Source: Desulfamplus sp. (GTDB taxonomy: Bacteria; Desulfobacterota; Desulfobacteria; Desulfobacterales; Desulfobacteraceae). From it: DNA of 64,000 bases. Location of the stretch: the NCBI GenBank assembly GCA_015231615.1, contig JADGBE010000001.1, forward strand, positions 124,001 to 188,000, in the 5' to 3' direction. Position 1 is the first letter of the stretch, and every line of letters starts with the position of its first letter. Below the pieces are notes generated by a model. That model saw only the letters and a program-made list of their open reading frames with translations. It was not told where the DNA came from and did no database searches. Shown here piece by piece: positions 51,077-61,755 of this stretch. The position numbers and the translations under genes are program-made.

Positions 51077-52306
51077 ATGAAAAAAATTACAATAGTTCTT
51101 ATAGCTGCTATATGTGCGGTAATGTTTATTGCACCTGCTTATGCAGATGACAAAGTTGCAATTTCCGGTGGTTTTCGTGTGCGTAATTGGCAGACAAAGA
51201 GTCAAGATTTTAGTGGATCAGATAACAGCTATTTTGATCAAAGATTAAGAATTGGAACAAAAATTAATGTTGCTGATGATGTAACTGTTCAACTTAGAGC
51301 TGACTGGGCAGACGCAACATGGGGTGATGGTTTTAACGGTGGACTTATTACTCGCCCAAGAGGAAATGGAAATGCTTCAAAAACACTTGATATTGATAGA
51401 GCATTTGTTGACATCAAAAAAGAGATGTGGAGTTTAAGAGCTGGTCAGCAGTATATGGGGCTTGGCGTAAATAAAGTTCTTGATGCTAATGCAACAGGTT
51501 TTAAATTTGATCTAAATTTTGCCCCTGTTACAACAAGCCTTTTGTATGCAAAAATTGATGAAAATGGTAAACTTTATGACGACAATAATGTAACAGCAAA
51601 TTCAGAAGATGAAGACTTTTATGCACTCAATGTAAATTATACTTGCGACACATTTAATGGTAATGTTTTTGTTGGTGCAAAAACTGATGACACAGATGTT
51701 GAGGATTCTCCTGTTATGGCTGGTCTTCAAGGAACAGCTAAACTTGGTATGGTAAACTTAACAAGTGAACTTGCTATGGCAAGTGGTGATACCAACAAAG
51801 GTAAAACCGACTATACTGGAACACAGTTCTATCTTGGAGTTGATTCTAATGTTTCTGATGCAGTAAATATTGGTGCAGAACTTGTTTATGCTCTCGGAAC
51901 AACCGATGCAAACGAGACACAGTTCACTGGATTTTGTAACTGGTGGACATTTACTCCAATGAGTATGAACACTCCTTTCGCTGGTGAATTTGCAGCAACT
52001 CCAACTGCAGATATATTTGATCCAACTGGTGATAGTGCTGGAGTACAGGGTGTAACATTACAAGCAAAATATACCCCAATGGATATAGTAGGCTTAGGAG
52101 CTAAATTTGGTTATTTCCAACCAGAAGAAGATTCTGTTACTACTATTGATGATATTACAGCATTCAACGTATGGGCTACATATACTATCGCTACCAATAC
52201 ACAACTTTGGATAACCTATCTTTATTCAGATCCAGAAGTTCAGTCTGGTGCAGCTGATATAGATCCAGAAAAAATCCTTATTACACAGCTTGAGATTGCT
52301 TTCTAA
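51077..52306 (+). CDS. Outer-membrane porin
   Basis: Signal peptide ...APAYADDKVAISGGFRVRNWQTKSQDFSG; terminal aromatic ILITQLEIAF. Confidence 0.82.
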   Translation: MKKITIVLIAAICAVMFIAPAYADDKVAISGGFRVRNWQTKSQDFSGSDNSYFDQRLRIGTKINVADDVTVQLRADWADATWGDGFNGGLITRPRGNGNASKTLDIDRAFVDIKKEMWSLRAGQQYMGLGVNKVLDANATGFKFDLNFAPVTTSLLYAKIDENGKLYDDNNVTANSEDEDFYALNVNYTCDTFNGNVFVGAKTDDTDVEDSPVMAGLQGTAKLGMVNLTSELAMASGDTNKGKTDYTGTQFYLGVDSNVSDAVNIGAELVYALGTTDANETQFTGFCNWWTFTPMSMNTPFAGEFAATPTADIFDPTGDSAGVQGVTLQAKYTPMDIVGLGAKFGYFQPEEDSVTTIDDITAFNVWATYTIATNTQLWITYLYSDPEVQSGAADIDPEKILITQLEIAF

Positions 52307-52349
52307 GCATCTAATCAATTTTATTTAATAATAGCAAATAGTTAGAAAT

Positions 52350-52382
52350 AAAAAAAGGGACTGGAAATCAGCCCCTTTTTTT
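52350..52382. terminator. Bidirectional terminator between porin and rfbD
   Basis: AAAAAAAGGGACTGGAAATCAGCCCCTTTTTTT. Confidence 0.85.
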
Positions 52383-53289
52383 ATTTAGCTGTATTAGAAT
52401 CTCTTTTATTCATATTGGTAATTTCATCAATAAGCTGCTGTCCAAATCTTGCAGTAAAATGATCAACACCATATCGCCAACCAGTCATACGATTATTTTC
52501 ACCTCGTTTGAGCCGTGCATTTTCAAGAATTGAATTAGCAGGACGTTTAGCTGGTAAAGGATAATCTGATGTTGTGCAAGGGACAATATTTGCAGACACT
52601 TCAATTTGTTTAAAAAAATAGAGAGCAAGCTCATACCATGAACAGTAACCTTCGGCTGTAGCATGATAAACTCCCTGTCCCTTTATCTGGACAAGTCTTT
52701 CAAGCTGAAGGGCGAGACGCAGCGACCATGTTGGAGAGCCAAATTGATCATCTACCACTTTTATCTGCTTGTCTGGTGTTAAAAGGGCAAGTTTTAGCAT
52801 GGTCTTAAGAAAATTATTACCATTGATGCCATATAGCCATGCTGTCCTCACAATTATATGATTGTCAGTAATTTCTGCTACTCGTCTTTCACCTTCAAGT
52901 TTTGTTCTGCCATAAACAGATAATGGGTTTACCTCATCTGTTTCAGTATAGGCGAGTGGAGGCTCTTTATTTCCATCAAATACATAGTCAGTAGAAATGT
53001 GAATCATTGTAGCGTTTATCGCCTTACATGCTTCAGCAATATATCCCGGTGCATCTGTATTTACTAATTTTGCAATATCTTGTTCTGTTTCGCATTTATC
53101 CACCTGAGTATATGCAGCACAATTTATCACAACATCAGGAAGAAATTCTGAAATAACAGTTAAAACTCTAATTTTATCTGTTATGTCAAGCTCAGGAAGA
53201 TCATAAGCTATAACCTCATTTTCTTTACCAAAAACCCGCTGACAATCCCAGCCAAGTTGTCCATTCCCACCGCATATCAATACTTTCAT
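52381..53289 (-). CDS. rfbD: dTDP-4-dehydrorhamnose reductase
   Basis: KVLICGGNGQLGWDCQRVF; VINCAAYTQVDKCE; ISTDYVFDGNKEPPLAYTETDEVNPLSVYGRTKLEGE. Confidence 0.95.
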   Translation of the reverse strand: MKVLICGGNGQLGWDCQRVFGKENEVIAYDLPELDITDKIRVLTVISEFLPDVVINCAAYTQVDKCETEQDIAKLVNTDAPGYIAEACKAINATMIHISTDYVFDGNKEPPLAYTETDEVNPLSVYGRTKLEGERRVAEITDNHIIVRTAWLYGINGNNFLKTMLKLALLTPDKQIKVVDDQFGSPTWSLRLALQLERLVQIKGQGVYHATAEGYCSWYELALYFFKQIEVSANIVPCTTSDYPLPAKRPANSILENARLKRGENNRMTGWRYGVDHFTARFGQQLIDEITNMNKRDSNTAK

Positions 53290-53351
53290 AAAAATTCTCC
53301 AAAAGAACAGCTTTTAAAAAAGCTATTTGGGTTGGTAATTTAAGGATATAT

Positions 53352-54053
53352 CTAAACTCCAGCAAGAAGTCTGAATTTATCAGTAATAAGAAGTAACCCA
53401 AGGATAATAAGAAGTAGTCCAGAAACATTATTTATATAAATTAATATTTTTTTAGTCTTCTTCATAATCTCAAGTATCCTGTTAATGAAAAATGAGATTA
53501 AGAGAAATGGCAATGCTAAACCAGTTGAGTAAAGAGCTAATAGGACAATCCCTTGAGATACTGTCTCTTGACTGCCAGCAACAATTAATATTGAGCCTAA
53601 AAGTGGACCAATACAAGGTGTCCATCCAGCACCAAAAGCCATTCCAATTATAAATGTCCCCATAAGATGCATTGGTTTTTCACTTATATGAATCCTTTTC
53701 TCAAAGTTAAGGCTCTTAATATTTATAATACGAAGAAGGTGAAGTCCAAAAATAATAATAATTGAACCGCCAACATACCTTATAAGCCATGTAAATGTGG
53801 AGATAAATCCCCCTAAAAAAGATACCGACGCACCCATTACAATGAAAACAAAAGAGAAACCTCCGATATATGCTAACGTTGCAAGAATTACTTTTTGGCG
53901 TGTTTTACGGTCATCTCCAGTTGTAAGTTCATCTAAGGACAACCCTGTGATGAAGCTAAAATATGCTGGAATAAGCGGCAGAATACAGGGGGAAAAAAAC
54001 GAAAGAAGACCAGCAAAAATAGCTGCTTGGTAGGATATGGTTTCAGTAAACAA
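53352..54053 (-). CDS. ccdA: Cytochrome c biogenesis protein CcdA
   Basis: FAGLLSFFSPCILPLIPAYFSFITGLS; GMAFGAGWTPCIGPLLGSIL. Confidence 0.94.
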   Translation of the reverse strand: MFTETISYQAAIFAGLLSFFSPCILPLIPAYFSFITGLSLDELTTGDDRKTRQKVILATLAYIGGFSFVFIVMGASVSFLGGFISTFTWLIRYVGGSIIIIFGLHLLRIINIKSLNFEKRIHISEKPMHLMGTFIIGMAFGAGWTPCIGPLLGSILIVAGSQETVSQGIVLLALYSTGLALPFLLISFFINRILEIMKKTKKILIYINNVSGLLLIILGLLLITDKFRLLAGV

Positions 54054-54197
54054 TATATTTCTCCATTTAATAATTATTTGGATTTTAACAAATATTTAGT
54101 TATTTATTTTTTTTAAGTTAATCAGTTTCCAGATTTTTTGCAAGTTTGTTTGTAGAATTTAGTAAAAAATAAAATACGGCGACCTAAAAATTCCTAT

Positions 54198-54280
54198 CCC
54201 CGCCGCAAGCGGACGGGGTATTACGGAATTTTTTCCCTTCGGGAACGGCCGCCTTTAAGCTAACTTCGCAGCAAGCTGCG
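54198..54280. repeat. Cluster of small GC-rich hairpins
   Basis: CCCCGCCGCAAGCGGACGGGG (54198-54218), CCCTTCGGG (54235-54243), CGCAGCAAGCTGCG (54267-54280); GGGGTATTA occurs twice. Confidence 0.65.
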
Positions 54281-54306
54281 GGGTATTAAACCCGAGCTTC
54301 GCAATA

Positions 54307-54505
54307 AATAGTGCTATATAAAGGCAGACTGACTATTGAACTTGATGAAATGTGGAGTTTTGTAGAAAGAAAAGAAAACAAACAATGGATATGACGGCAA
54401 TAGAGAGGAACAAGCGATTGTCGGTTTTCATATTGGGGGGCGTAGTAGAAAGGATACTGAAAAACTGCGAAAATCCTTGCCGGGAGTTAAAGCCTTTATT
54501 GATTT
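54307..54505 (+). pseudogene. Degraded IS1-family-like transposase fragment
   Basis: Three frames: VLYKGRLTIELDEMWSFVERKENKQWI* / AIERNK / IVGFHIGGRSRKDTEKLRKSLPGVKAFIDF; ends at the tRNA. Confidence 0.75.
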
Positions 54506-54582
54506 TGGTCGGGATGAGAAGATTCGAACTTCCGACCCTAGCGTCCCGAACGCTATGCTCTACCAGACTGAGCCACATCCCG
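54506..54582 (-). tRNA. tRNA-Pro (anticodon CGG), CCA encoded
   Basis: Minus strand CGGGATG TG GCTC AGTCTGGTA GAGC A TAGCG TTCGGGA CGCTA GGGTC GGAAG TTCGAAT CTTCT CATCCCG A CCA; cloverleaf folds by hand. Confidence 0.96.
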
Positions 54583-54765
54583 ACTGCAACAAAAAATATG
54601 GGGGCATTAATATTTTTTTTTATTATGATTGTCAATCAAATTCTATCTCTATGGGTAACCTAATTATATGCCTTTTTTATGGATAAAGCAGCCCTTCTAA
54701 AGTTCTCAGATGGACAAAGAAGCTCTTGTTAAGCTGCGGTGATATTGGAGGTTTAGAATTTGAAA

Positions 54766-56510
<1,745 letters not shown>

Positions 56511-56683
56511 TGAATTGGCTATTATTGTTGACTACTTTTCATATTTATACTTAAATCTATTTTGCTATACCGTTCCAACGCTAATAAATTAATGTTATTA
56601 AAATATTTGTTTATAACCATTGGAAGTATAAAATTATAATTTTAACCAATAATTAGCATTTAGCTATCACAAAGTCAAAATTT

Positions 56684-58906
56684 ATGCTGGAATTGCACTC
56701 TGATATTGAGAAAAATAAAAAAAACTTTCTACTTCACAACGTTGTGAGGCTAAGAGAGATGATTCGCTATCTTCCGAATGAGAAACTTAATCTTTTTAAA
56801 CAGATTCCCTTTCTTATTCATGTAAATTCACCTGAGTTTCCGGGATATGTTAAGCTATCTGATACTAAATCAGCAGATTTCATTAACATACCTGAAGATA
56901 ATATTTTTGGAGTATGGAATTTTGAGAATTCAGGATTTGCAAAAGATATAGCAGAAAATAATCCTGTGGCTAAAGAACTTTTGAACATAAAATGCCATCA
57001 TCCAGTTGTTCAGGCAATTTATCATATTGGAAGTCTTGGCACTTTTACACAATCTGCAAAATCTGATTTTGATTTCTGGGTGGTCATTGAAAAAAATGAT
57101 AATTTTAGTAGTAATTTTATAGATATTCTTCATGAAAAATTAACTCTTATAACAACCTACAGCAGAAAAGCCTTTTCCCAAGAGGTTACTTTTTTTGTCC
57201 ACTATGCCCACAATTTAAAAGACAATATTTTTGATAATCCAGATGATGAAGATTCAGTTGCAGTTCCAGAGCTTCTTTTAAAAGAGGAGTTTTATCGTAC
57301 TTTCATAATGGTTGCTGGGAAAATTCCACTCTGGGCAGTTCAACCTTTATCTCTTACTTCTGAAGAGCTTTCTAAATTCAAAAAAGAGGCTCTTGATTAT
57401 GGTGGATTTATTGATCTTGGCACATTTGACTCAATGCCAATCGAGGAGGTTCAGCGTGGGCTTTTATGGCAGATATGCAAAGCTCCTTATGATCCTGTGA
57501 AATCTGTTATAAAAGCCTCAATTACAGCAAGCTATAATGTGAATAAATTGGAGACATTAAATAAAGCCAAACCAATACTCTTGTGCGATATGGTAAAAGA
57601 GCGTTTTGGACAATCTATAATTGATGATTATGCAGCAGACCCATATATTATAGCATTTGATAGGATTCTTGAATTTTATACAGAGCTTGGAGATCAAAGA
57701 GCATTATCCCAAATTAAAGCAGCAATTTTCTTTAGATTATGCGGATTCCCTTTAGTTTCTCCTCCACCAAAAGATTCTCCTAAACGAAAGATTTTAGATA
57801 AATATATTAGAAAATGGCAGTTAAGCACTACACGGTTAAAGAAATTGCTTGATTATCAAAATTGGTCTGAATCTGAGAAAACTTTATTTGATCACACTAT
57901 GATTGATAGGCTCTACTTGCTCTACAAAGCATCTCTTCAACACTGCACAACTATAGATAAAGAGAAAAAAGGTGATTCAAACTCTCTTTTAAGTAAGGAT
58001 AAGGATAAAAGTTATTCAGAACTTCCTTTAAATAAGAATAAACGAGAGAATGATTTAAGAATCCTAAAAAACAAAGTTGATAAAATCACCCTTAAAAAAA
58101 AAGGAGTGCTGCCAAAAGCATCAACATATCTTAAATTAAAGCCACAGGATAATTTGACTATTATTTCAAAAGAAAATGAGAATAGTAGCCCCTCCTACTA
58201 TGAGTGGCTACTATTCTCTCCTGTGAAGCAAAAGGGGCAATCTCAAAATAATCAAAGTCCAAATAGCAATATCGAAAATAGACAAAGCCCAAATAACAAT
58301 ATGACAATTAAATATGATGCTACAAAAATTAGATACAACCTTCTCTACTCTTCCAAATATTTTATGGAGACACTCGGCTTTAGCATGTATAACCATATTT
58401 ATATTAGAGGAACAACAAATTTGAAGATGCAGACGCCTTTTAAATTATATGGTTCTCTTGAGAAAATATCAGATTGTGATGATATATATCTTGCTCTTCA
58501 GCCATGGATGCCACTTTCAGACGAACCATTTTTATCTGAACCTTTTTGGGAAAAGATTATTGTGCTTCTGTTCACTGAGCAAAGAGCTGAATTTCTCATT
58601 AGAAACTCATGGGGAGAGATTTTCTTTGAAACGGTGAGCCTTGATAAGTTTGCCAACTTTGAAGAAAAATGTTATCACACAGCAATGAAGATTCTTGAAT
58701 ATCACATAAAAGGCTCTAACTACTCAATATTTCAGATGGGATTAAAACCAATAGAAAAATTTAGCCAAAAGATTAAAACTATTGTTGAAGATACCAAAAT
58801 TCTTAGGAGTAGCTCAAAGAATATAGATAGCTTAGAAAAAAATGGATCAGAAAATATTTCTGACATAAATATAGTTCAAAGGAGACCATACCTTGATTCA
58901 ATCTGA
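56684..58906 (+). CDS. Class I adenylate cyclase homologue
   Basis: GSLGTFTQSAKSDFDFWVV matches CyaA GSxxxxxQSxxSDxDxW; LLLKEEFYRTFIMVAGKIPLWAVQP; IEEVQRGLLWQICKAPYDPVKSVIKASI; late FLIRNSWGEIFFETV. Confidence 0.88.
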   Translation: MLELHSDIEKNKKNFLLHNVVRLREMIRYLPNEKLNLFKQIPFLIHVNSPEFPGYVKLSDTKSADFINIPEDNIFGVWNFENSGFAKDIAENNPVAKELLNIKCHHPVVQAIYHIGSLGTFTQSAKSDFDFWVVIEKNDNFSSNFIDILHEKLTLITTYSRKAFSQEVTFFVHYAHNLKDNIFDNPDDEDSVAVPELLLKEEFYRTFIMVAGKIPLWAVQPLSLTSEELSKFKKEALDYGGFIDLGTFDSMPIEEVQRGLLWQICKAPYDPVKSVIKASITASYNVNKLETLNKAKPILLCDMVKERFGQSIIDDYAADPYIIAFDRILEFYTELGDQRALSQIKAAIFFRLCGFPLVSPPPKDSPKRKILDKYIRKWQLSTTRLKKLLDYQNWSESEKTLFDHTMIDRLYLLYKASLQHCTTIDKEKKGDSNSLLSKDKDKSYSELPLNKNKRENDLRILKNKVDKITLKKKGVLPKASTYLKLKPQDNLTIISKENENSSPSYYEWLLFSPVKQKGQSQNNQSPNSNIENRQSPNNNMTIKYDATKIRYNLLYSSKYFMETLGFSMYNHIYIRGTTNLKMQTPFKLYGSLEKISDCDDIYLALQPWMPLSDEPFLSEPFWEKIIVLLFTEQRAEFLIRNSWGEIFFETVSLDKFANFEEKCYHTAMKILEYHIKGSNYSIFQMGLKPIEKFSQKIKTIVEDTKILRSSSKNIDSLEKNGSENISDINIVQRRPYLDSI

Positions 58907-59993
58907 ATTATACCCCACCACAAAATCTGATTCTAAAATGCAAGATGAAGCTGATTCAAATAAATTAATTGGCTCGAACAAAACATCGCAATCACATATT
59001 CTTATTGTTAATGATGACCCAAGGACATTAGCAGGATTAACAAAAGCTATCCAGAAATTAGGATTTCCAAATACTATATCTGTTCAGACAGATGAAAAAG
59101 CAGTTCTTGCAACAGGAAAAAGAGATATTTACTGTATGATATGTGCATATAATACAGTAAATATTAACGGAATTAGCTTTCTAAAGATGATGAGAAAAAA
59201 AGATAAATATTTTGATACCCCTTTTTTTCTAACTGATCCCGCATTTACAACAGTTAAAGTTTTAAAAGCTGGTCATGCTGGTGTTACAGGGCTTCTTGTT
59301 ATGCCTTGCACCGTAAAAATATTGGAAGAGAAGATAACAGGCACACTTGGTAAACCAAAGGAGATAGTTGTAGGCAATGCTGAAAAGCAGGTCGCTAAAG
59401 GTTCAAATCTTATAAAAGATGGAAAATATAGCGAGGCAATTGATGAGTTTAAGTCAATGGTCAACCAAAAAGAGAATCCTGAGTATTATTACAATATTGG
59501 TTATATAAAAAGTATTCAAGGGAAACACTCTGAAGCTATTGTAGCATTTAGAAAAGCAACACAGCTTGATAGGCTTTTTGCCAAAGCATACGAAGAGATG
59601 GGAAGGGCATATCGTGCATTGGGACAATACGATAAAGCAGATGAGTGTTTAAGCTATGCAGCCCAGATACATCTTGATAGAGATAATGATGGTCATGCAG
59701 AAGATATTTTAAATGAGATATTACAACTTGGGTCAGACTCTTTAAATGTGTTTAATTCATTGGGAGTTATTTATCGGAAAAGAGGCGATCATACGACAGC
59801 ATTGACTCATTATACAAAAGCATTAAAGATTCACCCAGATGAACCAAATATCTACTACAATATGGGAAGAATCTATTTAGATATGAAGGACTCAGATAAG
59901 GCAAGGGAGTTTTTCCAAAAAGCAGTAGAGATAGATAGCAGTTTCAAAGAGGCAAGACAGGTTATAAAAGCTATTGATCTTGGTATGCTTTAG
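58893..59993 (+). CDS. Degenerate receiver domain fused to TPR repeats (TTG start)
   Basis: ILIVNDDPRTLAGLTKAIQKLGF...MICAYNTVNINGISFLKMMR; C-terminal TPRs YYNIGYIKSIQGKHSEAIVAFRKATQLD and YYNMGRIYLDMKDSDKAREFFQKAVEID. Confidence 0.9.
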   Translation: MIQSELYPTTKSDSKMQDEADSNKLIGSNKTSQSHILIVNDDPRTLAGLTKAIQKLGFPNTISVQTDEKAVLATGKRDIYCMICAYNTVNINGISFLKMMRKKDKYFDTPFFLTDPAFTTVKVLKAGHAGVTGLLVMPCTVKILEEKITGTLGKPKEIVVGNAEKQVAKGSNLIKDGKYSEAIDEFKSMVNQKENPEYYYNIGYIKSIQGKHSEAIVAFRKATQLDRLFAKAYEEMGRAYRALGQYDKADECLSYAAQIHLDRDNDGHAEDILNEILQLGSDSLNVFNSLGVIYRKRGDHTTALTHYTKALKIHPDEPNIYYNMGRIYLDMKDSDKAREFFQKAVEIDSSFKEARQVIKAIDLGML

Positions 59994-59999
59994 TTTTGC

Positions 60000-60084
60000 A
60001 GCCCAGAGCTAAAGCCAGGGCTAATTGTCCAAGTCCTCTTAAGAGGACTTCTTTTAACTTAGCCGATGGTTTTAACCATCGGCT
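60000..60084. repeat. Three consecutive palindromes (REP/BIME-like)
   Basis: AGCCCAGAGCTAAAGCCAGGGCT (imperfect); AAGTCCTCTTAAGAGGACTT (60031-60050, perfect); AGCCGATGGTTTTAACCATCGGCT (60061-60084, perfect). Confidence 0.85.
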
Positions 60085-60134
60085 GAAAGAAAAATTGAAT
60101 AAAATTCAATATAGTAAAAAGGTATTTAGATTAC

Positions 60135-60746
60135 ATGATCGATTTTGAATTTAGTAGAACCATCAAGGGGTTTATGGCGGATATAGAGGCTATACGCCTT
60201 TATGAAGTTGCTTTTGAAGCATCTAAAATAGGACCATGTTTAGAGATTGGAAGCTATTGCGGAAAATCTGCATATTTTATAGGAAGTGCGTGTAAACAAA
60301 ATAACGGAATTTTATACTCTATAGATCACCACAGAGGGTCAGAAGAGCAGCAATTTGGAGAAGAGTATTTTGATCCTGAGTTATATGATGATGAACTTAA
60401 ACGGGTAGATACATCTAAATTTTTTATAAACACTCTTGAGAAAGCAAAACTTTTAGAGAACGTAGTCCCAATTATATCTTCATCAGCAGTTGTGGGTAAA
60501 ATGTGGTCAACCCCACTATCTATGCTATTTATTGATGGGGGGCATACCTTTGAAGCTGCAATGAACGATTATGCAATATGGTCAAAGCATATTATATCAG
60601 GTGGTTTTCTTGTTATACACGATATATTCATTGATCCTTCAAAGGGGGGGCAAGCTCCGCGTCAGGTTTACGAAAACGCTTTAGAATCAGGGTTATATAA
60701 CCCTCTGGAGATGACTGAAACACTTGGTGTGCTTCACAAGAAGTAA
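60135..60746 (+). CDS. Class I SAM-dependent methyltransferase (Methyltransf_24-like)
   Basis: GPCLEIGSYCGKSAYFIGSAC; LSMLFIDGGHTFEAAMNDYAIW; GGFLVIHDIF. Confidence 0.82.
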   Translation: MIDFEFSRTIKGFMADIEAIRLYEVAFEASKIGPCLEIGSYCGKSAYFIGSACKQNNGILYSIDHHRGSEEQQFGEEYFDPELYDDELKRVDTSKFFINTLEKAKLLENVVPIISSSAVVGKMWSTPLSMLFIDGGHTFEAAMNDYAIWSKHIISGGFLVIHDIFIDPSKGGQAPRQVYENALESGLYNPLEMTETLGVLHKK

Positions 60747-60803
60747 GGCAAATCTTTAAAAAAAATTCCATTCAAATGGCAACAAACTGCGATTAAAAGT
60801 TTA

Positions 60804-61697
60804 TTAAATTATCCCTTTTGATTTTAACATAGGTAAAGGATCAACTATATGCCTCTTAAACCAACCTTTATAATCTTTAATCCCCATTGCTAAACTCAAA
60901 ATTTCAGAGAAATGGAGCGTTGGAATAGGATTTTTTATTGAACAACGTATTTCTAAATTAAGATGACACATTGCACACGCAGTAACAATACAATCCGCTC
61001 CTGATTCTAATGCCTGCCCCATTATGCCATTAACTATTGGAGTTACAATATCTGGTCTTGATGCTGAAAGAAAAGTTCCGCAGCATCTTGAGCTATAAGA
61101 CCATAGATAACTTTTAGCCCCTAATGAAGAGAGTATCTTCTCAATTAAACCATGATAATTGGGCATTTTATTCATTTCAGGTGGACGAGCAAGCATACAG
61201 CCATAATAAGGAACAAAACTTATGTTCTCTAATGGCAATTTTTTTAAGGGCGTTTTACTTTTACCATTTTTGTTATCTATTTCTACATTATCAATAAAAG
61301 CTGGCAAATTGATATTTGAGAGCATCTCAAAAAAGTGGATTATTTTTAAATCCTTATTAAATTGCTTTCCCCACATCTTTTTATAATCATTTTGTAAATC
61401 AGAATTATTGGAAAGATGGAGGTGTGTCTGCTGAAGCCTTAAAAGACAACTTGGACACGCAGCAAGAAGTGGACGGTCAGGCAATGCAAGCGAAAGATTT
61501 CTTGAAGCTAATCCAAAAGCTGTTTTTGAATCAATGCTATGAGCAGATGATGAACCACAGCAGTTCCAATCTTCAAGTTCAATAAGCTCATAACCTATGC
61601 TTCTGCAGAATTTTATTAAAGAGATGTTATTCTCTTTTGCCGAAGTCGCAAGAGAACAGCCTGGAAAATATGATATTTCAATAAGTTTTTTATCCAT
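60804..61697 (-). CDS. CoB-CoM heterodisulfide reductase subunit B-like (two CCG domains)
   Basis: YFPGCSLATSAKENN...NCCGSSSAH...CPSC; YYGCMLARPPE...RCCGTFLS...CAMC. Confidence 0.9.
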   Translation of the reverse strand: MDKKLIEISYFPGCSLATSAKENNISLIKFCRSIGYELIELEDWNCCGSSSAHSIDSKTAFGLASRNLSLALPDRPLLAACPSCLLRLQQTHLHLSNNSDLQNDYKKMWGKQFNKDLKIIHFFEMLSNINLPAFIDNVEIDNKNGKSKTPLKKLPLENISFVPYYGCMLARPPEMNKMPNYHGLIEKILSSLGAKSYLWSYSSRCCGTFLSASRPDIVTPIVNGIMGQALESGADCIVTACAMCHLNLEIRCSIKNPIPTLHFSEILSLAMGIKDYKGWFKRHIVDPLPMLKSKGII

Positions 61698-61755
61698 TTA
61701 CGATTCTAAAGCTCCTCCCATTCAAAACCAATTTAAAATTGTTTCTAACCTGCAT

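Noticed and set aside
54352-54686. ORFs 54333-54635(-), 54352-54663(+) and 54477-54686(+)
   Set aside because: They run through the tRNA-Pro gene and the IS1-like remnant in shifting frames.
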